Source: a virus
Virus record (IMG/VR): IMGVR_UViG_3300010160_000023
Coordinates: 124,001-188,000 of that record
Strand: one strand, 5' to 3'
DNA length: 64,000 nucleotides
Positions 24,273 to 31,864 of the stretch are shown here, one piece after another. Below the pieces are notes generated by a model. The model did not search any database, had not been told where the DNA came from, and saw nothing but the letters and a program-made list of their open reading frames with translations. Both the position numbers and the translations under genes were made by a program. The first letter of the stretch is position 1. Each line of letters starts with the position of its first letter.

Positions 24273-25925
24273 ATGAATCATAAGAGATACTATTGGCTTA
24301 ATTCTCACAGTCGAATTTTCTTGGAAAGAGGATACCTCAATGAAGGAGTAACTCCGGAAAAGAGAATCAGAGAAATAGCAGAAAACGCAGAAAAATTTCT
24401 AAATATCAAAGGTTTTGCTGATAAGTTTGAAGACTATATGGCTAGGGGCTTTTATTCACTTGCCACTCCTGTCTGGACTAATTTTGGAAACGAGAGGGGT
24501 TTACCTGTATCTTGTTTTGGTTCTTATGTCCATGATACTATGGAATCTATCTTAAATAAGACTGCTGAAGTCGGAACAATGAGTAAAATGGGTGGTGGAA
24601 CTAGTGGCTATTTTGGAGATCTCAGAAATAGAGGTGCTAAGATTAGCGTAGGAGGAGAGTCTAGCGGTCCTGTTCATTTTATGGAATTATTTGATAAGGT
24701 AGCAGACGTTGTTTCTCAAGGAGCAGCTAGAAGAGGTTCTTTTGCTGCATATCTCTCTATTGATCATCCAGATATCGAAGAGTTTTTACAAATAAGATCA
24801 GAAGGTCACTCTATTCAGAATATGAGTATTGGAGTAACTATCTCTGATCAATGGATGACAGACATGAAAAATGGAGATAAGGAGAAGAGAAGAATATGGG
24901 CTAAAGTTATTCAAAAACGCTTTGAAACTGGCTATCCTTATTTAATGTTTAGCGATACAACAAATAAAAACTCACCACAGGCATACAGAGACAAAGACTT
25001 AAAAATCAAAGCCTCAAACCTTTGCAGCGAGATACAGTTGCTATCTGATGAGAACAACTCGTTCGTTTGTGTTCTTTCTTCTCTGAACCTATTACATTGG
25101 GATGAGATCAAAGAAACAGATGCCATTGAAACGCTCATTTATTTTCTTGATACAGTTAATCAAGAGTTTATAGATAAAACAGAAAATATGAAATTTATGG
25201 AATCCGCCAATAAGTTTGCTAAAGAGCAAAGAGCTTTAGGTATGGGAGTATTAGGTTGGCATTCATTATTACAATCTAAGATGATTTCATTTGAATCTAT
25301 GGAAGCTAAATTACTTAATACTCAAATTTGGAAAACTATTAAGAGTAAAGCAGATAAGGCTTCAGAAGAACTTGCTACCTTATTAGGAGAACCACCTCTA
25401 CTAAAGGGATATGGAAGAAGGAACGTAACAACAATAGCTGTTGCACCAACAACTTCTAGTTCATTTATTCTAGGGCAAGTTAGTCCATCTATTGAACCAT
25501 TAAATTCAAACTACTTTGTTAAAAATTTAGCTAAGGGTAAATTTACATACAAGAATCCCTATTTAAAAGAAATCCTTAAAAAGCATGAAAAAAATGATGA
25601 AGAAACCTGGAAGAGTATTCTAATCCGTGGAGGTTCTGTTCAACATTTAGATTTCTTGACAGATGAAGAGAAAGTTGTATTTAAAACTTTCGGAGAGATT
25701 AGTCAGAAAGAAATTGTTATACAAGCAGCACAAAGACAAAAGTACATTGACCAGTCTCAGTCTCTGAATATTATGATAAGTCCCTCCTGCCCTCCAAAAG
25801 AGGTAAGCACTCTTTTAATAGATGGTTGGGAAATGGGAATCAAAACTTTCTACTATCAAAGATCCGCTAATCCGGCACAAGAATTAGCAAGAAGTATTTT
25901 AACCTGTGTTTCATGTGAGTCATAA
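24273..25925 (+). CDS. nrdA: Ribonucleotide reductase, class I large subunit (R1)
   Basis: 550 residues, shorter than the roughly 760 of E. coli R1 because the N-terminal ATP-cone is absent. Active-site residues are visible: Cys81 in GLPVSCFGS, the N-x-C-x-E motif in KASNLCSEIQL (Cys about 251), the second redox Cys in SFVCVLSSLNL, the radical-transfer tyrosines in KTFYYQRSAN, and C-terminal redox Cys545 and Cys548 in CVSCES. Loss of the ATP-cone suggests freedom from dATP activity control, a plausible phage advantage. Confidence 0.93.
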   Translation: MNHKRYYWLNSHSRIFLERGYLNEGVTPEKRIREIAENAEKFLNIKGFADKFEDYMARGFYSLATPVWTNFGNERGLPVSCFGSYVHDTMESILNKTAEVGTMSKMGGGTSGYFGDLRNRGAKISVGGESSGPVHFMELFDKVADVVSQGAARRGSFAAYLSIDHPDIEEFLQIRSEGHSIQNMSIGVTISDQWMTDMKNGDKEKRRIWAKVIQKRFETGYPYLMFSDTTNKNSPQAYRDKDLKIKASNLCSEIQLLSDENNSFVCVLSSLNLLHWDEIKETDAIETLIYFLDTVNQEFIDKTENMKFMESANKFAKEQRALGMGVLGWHSLLQSKMISFESMEAKLLNTQIWKTIKSKADKASEELATLLGEPPLLKGYGRRNVTTIAVAPTTSSSFILGQVSPSIEPLNSNYFVKNLAKGKFTYKNPYLKEILKKHEKNDEETWKSILIRGGSVQHLDFLTDEEKVVFKTFGEISQKEIVIQAAQRQKYIDQSQSLNIMISPSCPPKEVSTLLIDGWEMGIKTFYYQRSANPAQELARSILTCVSCES

Positions 25926-26348
25926 ATGATATTAAAGATTAAAAAATTAGATCCTAAAGCAATTATTCCGACAAGAGCAAATCCTACAGATGCTGGTGCT
26001 GACCTATATGCACTAGAGGATGTTAAAATTGCACCATCAAGTAGGGCATTAGTAAAAACTGGAATTTCATTAGAAGTTCCAGAAAGTTATTATGCAAGAA
26101 TAGCTCCACGATCTGGACTAGCATACAAAAGTGGCATAGATGTTTTAGCTGGGGTTGTTGATAGCTCGTATAGGGGTGAGGTTGGGGTTATTCTCCTGAA
26201 TACTGATACTCAAAAGATTTTTAATATCAGAGCAGGAGATAGGATAGCCCAATTAATCATAGAAGCTCATTATAATATGACAATCAAAGAGGTTGATTCA
26301 TTATCTGATACCACTCGCGGAGATGGGGGTTTTGGATCAACAGGGTAG
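25926..26348 (+). CDS. dut: dUTPase (dUTP diphosphatase)
   Basis: 140 residues with all five trimeric dUTPase motifs in order: TDAGADLYA (1), APRSGLA (2), AGVVDSSYRGEVGVILLN (3, catalytic Asp and substrate Tyr), AGDRIAQLII (4) and RGDGGFGSTG (5, the P-loop-like arm). It hydrolyses dUTP to dUMP, limiting uracil in DNA and supplying dTMP precursor made also by the dCMP deaminase. It starts right after the RNR stop. Confidence 0.95.
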   Translation: MILKIKKLDPKAIIPTRANPTDAGADLYALEDVKIAPSSRALVKTGISLEVPESYYARIAPRSGLAYKSGIDVLAGVVDSSYRGEVGVILLNTDTQKIFNIRAGDRIAQLIIEAHYNMTIKEVDSLSDTTRGDGGFGSTG

Positions 26349-26375
26349 TAATTTAATGCTAATAGAAGGTAACTT

Positions 26376-26391
26376 ATGGTGTATATTATGA
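26376..26391 (+). promoter_or_regulatory. GGTGTATAT element, candidate phage promoter (copy 4)
   Basis: TGGTGTATATTAT, identical over 13 bases to the copy before 18519, about 55 bases before the TTG start of the phoH gene. Candidate phage-sigma promoter that would restart transcription for the recombination block. Confidence 0.5.
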
Positions 26392-26430
26392 TACAAGAGT
26401 TATTTTATATCTATTAACAAGGGCTTACTC

Positions 26431-27159
26431 TTGAAAAAAAATAATAAACGGTCTTCTAGAAGATCTAAGGTGATTGATGCTACTGCTCCTATCCAAGTCC
26501 CTCATCATTATAGGAATAGATTAAAACCTAGAAGTGAAAATCAAAAAGAGTATATCAGAACTATAGCAGAAAATCATATTACTTTCTGCCAAGGCGTTGC
26601 TGGTAGTGGTAAAACACACATCGCTATAGGTATGGCTCTTGAATATCTATTAGATGAAAAAGTTAAAAAGATTGTTATCACCAGACCAGTAGTTGAATCA
26701 GGAGAAAAAATAGGATACTTACCCGGCACAGCCGAAGAAAAATTACATCCTTATCTTTTACCATTATTAGATGAGGTAAATCATTTTATTCCAAGTGCTC
26801 AGTATACTAGCCTTAAAACAAATAACAAAATAGAGATTGTTCCTCTTGGACATATGAGAGGTCGTAATTTTCATGACGCTTTCATAGTTGCAGATGAATG
26901 TCAGAATGCTTCTTATGATCAGCTAAAAATGCTTATCACAAGATTAGGGAATAATAGCAAAATGATATTAACTGGAGACGTTAGTCAATCTGATTTAAAT
27001 AGACACCTTCAAGGAGGTTTCTATTCAATGACTTCAGTTTTAGATGGTGTTGATGGAATAGGAATATCAAGATTACAAGTTTCAGATATTGTTAGAAACC
27101 CAATCATTGGAAAAATTTTAGTACGTTTAGACTCATTCGAAAATGAAGACAAAAAATAG
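26431..27159 (+). CDS. phoH: PhoH-family ATPase
   Basis: 242 residues. Basic N-terminus, then ITFCQGVAGSGKTHIAIGMA (Walker A, about 55-63), KIVITRPVVESGEKIGYLPG, Walker B in DAFIVADECQNASYDQLKML and MILTGDVSQSDLN with the arginine-finger-like region after it. PhoH proteins are RNA-helicase-like ATPases common in marine phages, with roles proposed in RNA metabolism or phosphate stress. No in-frame ATG exists before the core, so TTG at 26431 with AAGGG upstream is taken as start. It overlaps the next gene. Confidence 0.92.
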   Translation: MKKNNKRSSRRSKVIDATAPIQVPHHYRNRLKPRSENQKEYIRTIAENHITFCQGVAGSGKTHIAIGMALEYLLDEKVKKIVITRPVVESGEKIGYLPGTAEEKLHPYLLPLLDEVNHFIPSAQYTSLKTNNKIEIVPLGHMRGRNFHDAFIVADECQNASYDQLKMLITRLGNNSKMILTGDVSQSDLNRHLQGGFYSMTSVLDGVDGIGISRLQVSDIVRNPIIGKILVRLDSFENEDKK

Positions 27160-27724
27160 TAGATGCTTAGTTCTGAATGCTGATTATACCCCACTGGGTA
27201 TTATTTGTTGGAAAAGAGCATTGATATGGTCTATCAAACACGATAATGACTCAACAACAGGTGTTGAGGTTATAGATTTCTATAAAGATGATTATATTCT
27301 AGGAACTAATAATAAGAAATTTCCGATTCCAGCAGTTGTAAAAACAGCTAAGTATTTCCGAATACATAATCAACAAGTAAGTTTCTCTAGAAAAAATATT
27401 TTTATCAGAGATAATTATTCGTGTCAATATTGTGGACATAAAAAAGATATCAAAGAATTAACTTATGACCATGTTATCCCTAAATCTGTATTAAAGCACC
27501 AAAGCGTATCTCCTACTAATTGGACAAATATAGTTACTGCTTGTGTAGAATGTAATAGAAAAAAAGAGAATAGAACTCCAAAACAGGCCAATATGCCATT
27601 AAAAAATATGCCTGTGGTCCCCGTTAAGAGTTCAAAATACTTGCCACTCACTCACTTTCTTCTTAAGATAAGGTCAGACATACCCATTGAATGGACCATC
27701 TATCTTCCAGAATCCTATACATAA
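27143..27724 (+). CDS. HNH endonuclease
   Basis: 193 residues. The second half is an HNH/zinc module: NYSCQYCGHKKDIKELTYDH (Cys94, Cys97, His110), then NWTNIVTACVECNRKKENRT (Asn, Cys134, Cys137). The N-terminal half (CLVLNADYTPLGIICWKRAL) is the domain found in stand-alone bacterial HNH proteins. It overlaps phoH by 17 bases, as free-standing phage HNH genes often do. Could be a homing-type or a DNA-processing nuclease. Confidence 0.88.
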   Translation: MKTKNSRCLVLNADYTPLGIICWKRALIWSIKHDNDSTTGVEVIDFYKDDYILGTNNKKFPIPAVVKTAKYFRIHNQQVSFSRKNIFIRDNYSCQYCGHKKDIKELTYDHVIPKSVLKHQSVSPTNWTNIVTACVECNRKKENRTPKQANMPLKNMPVVPVKSSKYLPLTHFLLKIRSDIPIEWTIYLPESYT

Positions 27725-27728
27725 AATT

Positions 27729-28076
27729 ATGCCTGCTTATTCTTTTGTTTGTGAGAAATGTTCTGAGTCATTTGAAATTATCTGCTCTATCAAAGACTAT
27801 ACAGGAGCAGTTAGCTGCACAAGATGCAAAACAAATAAATATGTTCATAGGCTATATGTCGAAGACTTAAAGACTCTTAATACTTCTGTTAAGAAATCTG
27901 ATAACGAACTAAAGACTATTGGAGATTTGGCTAATAGAAATAGAGACAGAATGAGTAGCGACGAAATTAAATCATTAAAGCAAAAACATAATGAATATAA
28001 AGAAGAAGCTCCCAAGAAAGAACTACCAACAGGAATGAGTAGACTTAAGAAACAAACTAAGACTAAATGGACATAA
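27729..28076 (+). CDS. FmdB-like zinc-ribbon protein
   Basis: 115 residues. Starts MPAYSFVCEKCSESFEIICS, with CxxC pairs CEKC and CTRC as in the FmdB regulatory/zinc-ribbon family, then a charged helical tail (NRNRDRMSSDEIKSLKQKHN). ATG at 27729 is preferred; the upstream TTG at 27687 lies inside the HNH gene. Probably binds a nucleic acid or protein through zinc; function unknown. Confidence 0.78.
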   Translation: MPAYSFVCEKCSESFEIICSIKDYTGAVSCTRCKTNKYVHRLYVEDLKTLNTSVKKSDNELKTIGDLANRNRDRMSSDEIKSLKQKHNEYKEEAPKKELPTGMSRLKKQTKTKWT

Positions 28077-28077
28077 T

Positions 28078-28437
28078 ATGAAAGAATCAAAAGACAACGA
28101 CTTAGATCCTGAACTAATGGAATATCTCAAGTCCTTTGCTGGACATGGGAATATGGAACAAAATTTAGATGGATCAGTAGAAAAATTAATAGACTGCAAA
28201 CACGAAATAGTTTTTTCTATAGTAGCTAATGTTTTGGAAGAGAATGACAAAGGAGAAACCGTTAAGTCTAAAAGAATTTGTTCAAAAAATTATCATATAC
28301 CAGTACCAGAAGGTGTTGACTATGATATGTATATGGATTCCTTTTTTAGTTTTCTAGAGAATTGTTTAGCAGAATCGGCGAAACAAGCCGATCCAGAACC
28401 CGAAAATAAACCTGAAGCTGGAGAGAATAATGAGTGA
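28078..28437 (+). CDS. Hypothetical acidic protein
   Basis: 119 residues. Compact middle (KLIDCKHEIVFSIVANVLEE; ICSKNYHIPVPEGVDYDMYM) with an acidic Pro-rich C-terminus (SAKQADPEPENKPEAGENN). No known family. It overlaps the next gene by 8 bases within a run of small coupled genes before recA. Confidence 0.65.
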   Translation: MKESKDNDLDPELMEYLKSFAGHGNMEQNLDGSVEKLIDCKHEIVFSIVANVLEENDKGETVKSKRICSKNYHIPVPEGVDYDMYMDSFFSFLENCLAESAKQADPEPENKPEAGENNE

Positions 28438-28813
28438 TTTTATATTTGAGCAAAAACAAGAGATCGAAACAGAAACTCTAAATGAGTATTATTGTTCTAT
28501 CGGTTCAGAAGAATTTCTAGATTCTGATAATAATCCCAGAGTTACTAAAGAAACAGACTCAAGAGTTTTAGCTAAAAAGATAGCTAGAGACGATGGTTCT
28601 GCCAGATATTCTATCAAACTGAATAATAATGGAAAGTTACAAAACCCTGTTTCTATGTATGGGAAAGAACAACCAAATTCTTTTTTAGATAGGGTATGTA
28701 GATCTCAAAACAAATTCAAAGAAGTTAATCCAAAAGTATTCGGACTCTATGTTAATTTTTTAAGAACCAAAAACGTAGCATGGTTACACAACGCAGAAAG
28801 AGAGATGCAATAA
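28430..28813 (+). CDS. Hypothetical protein
   Basis: 127 residues, mixed alpha/beta: LNEYYCSIGSEEFLDSDNNP, RVLAKKIARDDGSARYSIKL, FGLYVNFLRTKNVAWLHNAE. I recall similar proteins in uncultured phages but not a function. Start overlaps the previous gene; stop overlaps the next ATG by one base. Confidence 0.68.
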   Translation: MSDFIFEQKQEIETETLNEYYCSIGSEEFLDSDNNPRVTKETDSRVLAKKIARDDGSARYSIKLNNNGKLQNPVSMYGKEQPNSFLDRVCRSQNKFKEVNPKVFGLYVNFLRTKNVAWLHNAEREMQ

Positions 28814-29160
28814 TGGCTAGACTAAATCAAACGCAAATTTATGCAATACGATGGCTAGAAAGTCAAGGACAAAAGAGTGATAAAATAGCAGAGGAATTGT
28901 CTTTAACAGAAAATCAAGTAATTAAAATTCTTGAAAAGAATACCTCTACTAAGCAAGATGAAACAGCTATCAAGACTAAGAAATCATCCGCAGCTAGTCG
29001 ATCACACAACCTTATGATCAGACAGACGGCTGCAAAAAAGAGCAACAATGTTTCGATCATGACCAAGGAAGCATCAGAACTAAATGATAGCACAAAAAAT
29101 CAAGGATCACCAAACCCCAAAGTTGAAAAAGGTATTTTCAGACCAAAATCTAATGGATAA
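28813..29160 (+). CDS. Small HTH-containing DNA-binding candidate
   Basis: 115 residues. An N-terminal helix-turn-helix is suggested by QTQIYAIRWLESQGQKSDKI and AEELSLTENQVIKILEK; the remainder is basic and Ser/Thr-rich, probably disordered. ATG at 28813 overlaps the previous TAA by one base and follows GAAAGAGAG; the ATG at 28780 is an alternative. May be a small regulator. Confidence 0.65.
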   Translation: MARLNQTQIYAIRWLESQGQKSDKIAEELSLTENQVIKILEKNTSTKQDETAIKTKKSSAASRSHNLMIRQTAAKKSNNVSIMTKEASELNDSTKNQGSPNPKVEKGIFRPKSNG

Positions 29161-29578
29161 TAGATATATTTCAAAGTATTCGAATGGGAAATCTGTTTCG
29201 GCGGCTCAGTATATTACTGAACTAATATGTGAGAATAAAGCAAAGAAAGATAAACTAGATTTACATTATAGGTTTTGGACTAGTAAAGCTTGGGCTACTT
29301 ATTATAGAAATCAGATAGCAACATCACATACTCTATTAAAGAAGTACCCAGCAAAAGCTATTATAGCTGCACTGACAGACAAGAAAGCAGAGAAAATATA
29401 CTCTTTGCGAGCCCCTCATCTTCCAGCTATTATAGAAGAAAAACAAAACCTACTTGAATCTCAGAATTTGGAATTGACGCTGGATATAGATAGAAAAGAA
29501 AATAAATCTTTTCGCAAGGAAACTACTAAATCTAAAACTATTCTTAGTAAACTAAAGGATCTTGATCATGGCTCTTAA
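29153..29578 (+). CDS. Conserved phage hypothetical protein upstream of recA
   Basis: 141 residues. Central conserved-looking block DLHYRFWTSKAWATYYRNQI, LLKKYPAKAIIAALTDKKAE, KIYSLRAPHLPAIIEEKQNL, with charged tail. The Trp/Tyr-rich helical core could contact DNA or protein. The chosen ATG at 29153 overlaps the previous gene; an upstream start at 29084 is possible. It overlaps the RecA-type gene by 11 bases, suggesting a recombination-linked role (inference). Confidence 0.65.
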   Translation: MDNRYISKYSNGKSVSAAQYITELICENKAKKDKLDLHYRFWTSKAWATYYRNQIATSHTLLKKYPAKAIIAALTDKKAEKIYSLRAPHLPAIIEEKQNLLESQNLELTLDIDRKENKSFRKETTKSKTILSKLKDLDHGS

Positions 29579-30581
29579 AGAGGACGTTACTAAAACATTT
29601 GGCGATAACATTATCTTAAATGGCAATGCTATAGTAGATAAGAAAATTATTACTATTCCAGTAAGTCCATCTCTAGATATTATTCTTAACGGAGGAATTC
29701 CAGAGGGTAGTTTCGTAGTATTAACTGGTCAGCCTAAATGTGGAAAGACAACAACAAGCTTGGACTTCTGTGCAACTGCTCAGAAACCAGAATATGCTTA
29801 TGGTTCTTTTAAAGAAGGTAGAGAAGTGTACTACCTTAACATAGAAGGTAGATTAAAGAAACGAGATCTTGAAGGAATTCCAGGATTAGATCTTAATAGA
29901 TTTCATGTTATAGGTTCCCAACAAGGTAAGATTCTTCATGCTGAAGAGTATTTGCAAATAGCAGAAAGAATTATTAACGAGATCCCAGGATCGGTAATGA
30001 TCATAGACTCATATTCTGCACTATGTACTGAAGCAGAAATTACATCAGATATGGATAAAATGCAAAGGGCAGATGGAGCTAAGTTATTAGCTAAATTTTG
30101 TCGAAAGGTAGCAAATGTTATTCCTGTGAATAAAAATATCGTTATAGGCATTACGCATTTAATGGGAAACCCTACAGGATATGGGGCAGAATTTAAAGAA
30201 AAGTCTGGTCAGGCTATTGCTTATCAAACAGACGTTAAGTTAAGAGCAAAAACCTTCAAGCCTTGGGTCTTAAGTGCCGATAGTACACAAATAGGACAAG
30301 AAGTTGAATGGCAAGTATTATGTTCTGCTTTGGGTGCTCCCGGAGCTACTATTACTAGCTATCTAAGGTATGGTCATGGAGTAGATAAAAATATGGAATT
30401 AATTAATTTAGCTTCTGATATTGGACTAATACAAAAAGGTGGTGCTTGGTATACCCTAATAGGAGTAGCAGACAAACCGAAATTTCAAGGAACTGAAAAA
30501 GTTAGAGCATATCTATTAGAAAACCCAAAGGTATATGAAGAATTATGGAAGTCAGTTAAGGAGACTATGGGAATAAAATGA
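29568..30581 (+). CDS. RecA/UvsX-type recombinase
   Basis: 337 residues. RecA-fold ATPase with IILNGGIPEGSFVVLTGQPK leading to Walker A GQPKCGKTT (about 52-60), EVYYLNIEGRLKKRDLEGIP, SVMIIDSYSALCTEAEI (Walker B Asp) and IVIGITHLMGNPTGYGAEFK. C-terminal IGLIQKGGAWYTLIG matches the RecA/UvsX domain that follows the core. It catalyses homologous strand exchange in phage replication and repair. AAAGGA precedes ATG 29568. Confidence 0.9.
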   Translation: MALKEDVTKTFGDNIILNGNAIVDKKIITIPVSPSLDIILNGGIPEGSFVVLTGQPKCGKTTTSLDFCATAQKPEYAYGSFKEGREVYYLNIEGRLKKRDLEGIPGLDLNRFHVIGSQQGKILHAEEYLQIAERIINEIPGSVMIIDSYSALCTEAEITSDMDKMQRADGAKLLAKFCRKVANVIPVNKNIVIGITHLMGNPTGYGAEFKEKSGQAIAYQTDVKLRAKTFKPWVLSADSTQIGQEVEWQVLCSALGAPGATITSYLRYGHGVDKNMELINLASDIGLIQKGGAWYTLIGVADKPKFQGTEKVRAYLLENPKVYEELWKSVKETMGIK

Positions 30582-30985
30582 CTATCAGAGATCTAGATGG
30601 AAATTCCCATTCTTGGCACTTGACAGGACACATGGCAAAGGGTAAAATAGATCACAAGTCTCAGTTCCATATCAAAGCTAGGGATCTAATAACTAACCAT
30701 TTTCCTACTCTACAAATCTTGGAAGAAGTTCCAATACAATTAAGAAAATCTGAAAGTCTATATTTAGACTTTTATTTGCCATTAATTAAAACCTGTATAG
30801 AAGTACATGGAGAGCAACATTATAAATTCGTTGGATTTTATCATAATACCCAATTAGGATTTTTAAAGTCTCAAAAAAGAGACAGAGAAAAGACTGAATG
30901 GTGTGAGATTAATAATATTAGACAAATTGTACTACCTTATAATGAAACTATAGAACAGTGGCAAGAAAGATTGAATAATGGCTAA
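30578..30985 (+). CDS. PD-(D/E)XK/Vsr-like endonuclease
   Basis: 135 residues. SLYLDFYLPLIKTCIEVHGE followed by QHYKF is a D-x(n)-E-x-x-G-x-Q-H restriction-endonuclease-fold core, as in Vsr/DUF559-like nucleases; FLKSQKRDREKTEWCEINNI and IVLPYNE follow as expected. It overlaps recA (ATGA) and the next gene by 8 bases. Possible recombination or Holliday/branch-processing nuclease, or a small selfish nuclease. Confidence 0.8.
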   Translation: MTIRDLDGNSHSWHLTGHMAKGKIDHKSQFHIKARDLITNHFPTLQILEEVPIQLRKSESLYLDFYLPLIKTCIEVHGEQHYKFVGFYHNTQLGFLKSQKRDREKTEWCEINNIRQIVLPYNETIEQWQERLNNG

Positions 30986-31469
30986 GACATCAAAAGAAGA
31001 ACTACAACATTGGGATACTATTCTTGATGACTATGAAAAGAGCATTTCTCTACCATCATATTCTGCTTCTGTTTTGCAAGAAGAAGAACTGAATAATTAT
31101 TTGACTATGGATAGAGATCAGTTAGAAAAACTCTCTCCAGAAGATTGTGCTCAAATAGCATATAGGTTGGCTCAGTTCTCATTTCATATCCAAAGAACTA
31201 TTAATAGAGAAACTGCCAGACATAATTGGGCCGAAGAAACAATTAAAGAGACCATAGCCGATGAAATTAACAACTATAAAGGATATGGATATATAGAGAA
31301 GTCTCTTCAGGCAATTAAACATAATGATAAAGCTACTACTCTCAGTAGTATTAGAAAATATGCCAAACAAAGAATAGATAGACTCTCTTATATCGCTAAT
31401 AGTTTAAATAATCTTTCTAGTATTCTACTCTCTATTCAAAAGACTAAGGTGAAAACACATGGATCTTAA
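30978..31469 (+). CDS. Helical hypothetical protein
   Basis: 163 residues, almost entirely helical with heptad-like stretches (AQIAYRLAQFSFHIQRTINR, RIDRLSYIANSLNNLSSILL). No motif. Located between the Vsr-like nuclease and a zinc-ribbon protein, all in one coupled run to the helicase, so possibly a replication or recombination accessory. Confidence 0.68.
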   Translation: MAKTSKEELQHWDTILDDYEKSISLPSYSASVLQEEELNNYLTMDRDQLEKLSPEDCAQIAYRLAQFSFHIQRTINRETARHNWAEETIKETIADEINNYKGYGYIEKSLQAIKHNDKATTLSSIRKYAKQRIDRLSYIANSLNNLSSILLSIQKTKVKTHGS

Positions 31470-31851
31470 TGATATAACAAAAAATCCAGAGCAACTAAAA
31501 CAGTTTATAGCTCTTTTACAGGGCTTACTACCAAAAGATGATAAATATGATCCTCCAGAAAAAAATGAGGAGGAATTTGTCAGTCCTGTTAGAACAAAAA
31601 ACCCCAAAAGAGATCCTAAAAAGCAAAGACCTAATAAGTTTTTAGATATGCCTGAAAAGGATATGCACAAAGATGATTCCGTTATAGATAAGCTTTTAAC
31701 AAAGCATCCTCCGGTAGCTAGGTCAAGAGAATTTGAGCCTATTTCTGTTAAGTGTAGGGTTTGCGGAAAAACGGAAGAAATCAACCCTGCTTTGATCTCA
31801 GACTCCCCTACTAGATATAAGTGCAACAACTGTTCAACCTCTGCGGGCTAA
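31459..31851 (+). CDS. Zinc-ribbon protein upstream of helicase
   Basis: 130 residues. Pro/Lys-rich, probably disordered first two thirds (PEKNEEEFVSPVRTKNPKRD) and a C-terminal zinc ribbon SVKCRVCGKTEEI with YKCNNCSTS. It ends 13 bases before the DnaB-type helicase. Could be a helicase loader or DNA-contact adaptor, but this is inference. Confidence 0.72.
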   Translation: MDLNDITKNPEQLKQFIALLQGLLPKDDKYDPPEKNEEEFVSPVRTKNPKRDPKKQRPNKFLDMPEKDMHKDDSVIDKLLTKHPPVARSREFEPISVKCRVCGKTEEINPALISDSPTRYKCNNCSTSAG

Positions 31852-31864
31852 ATAAAGTAATAAT

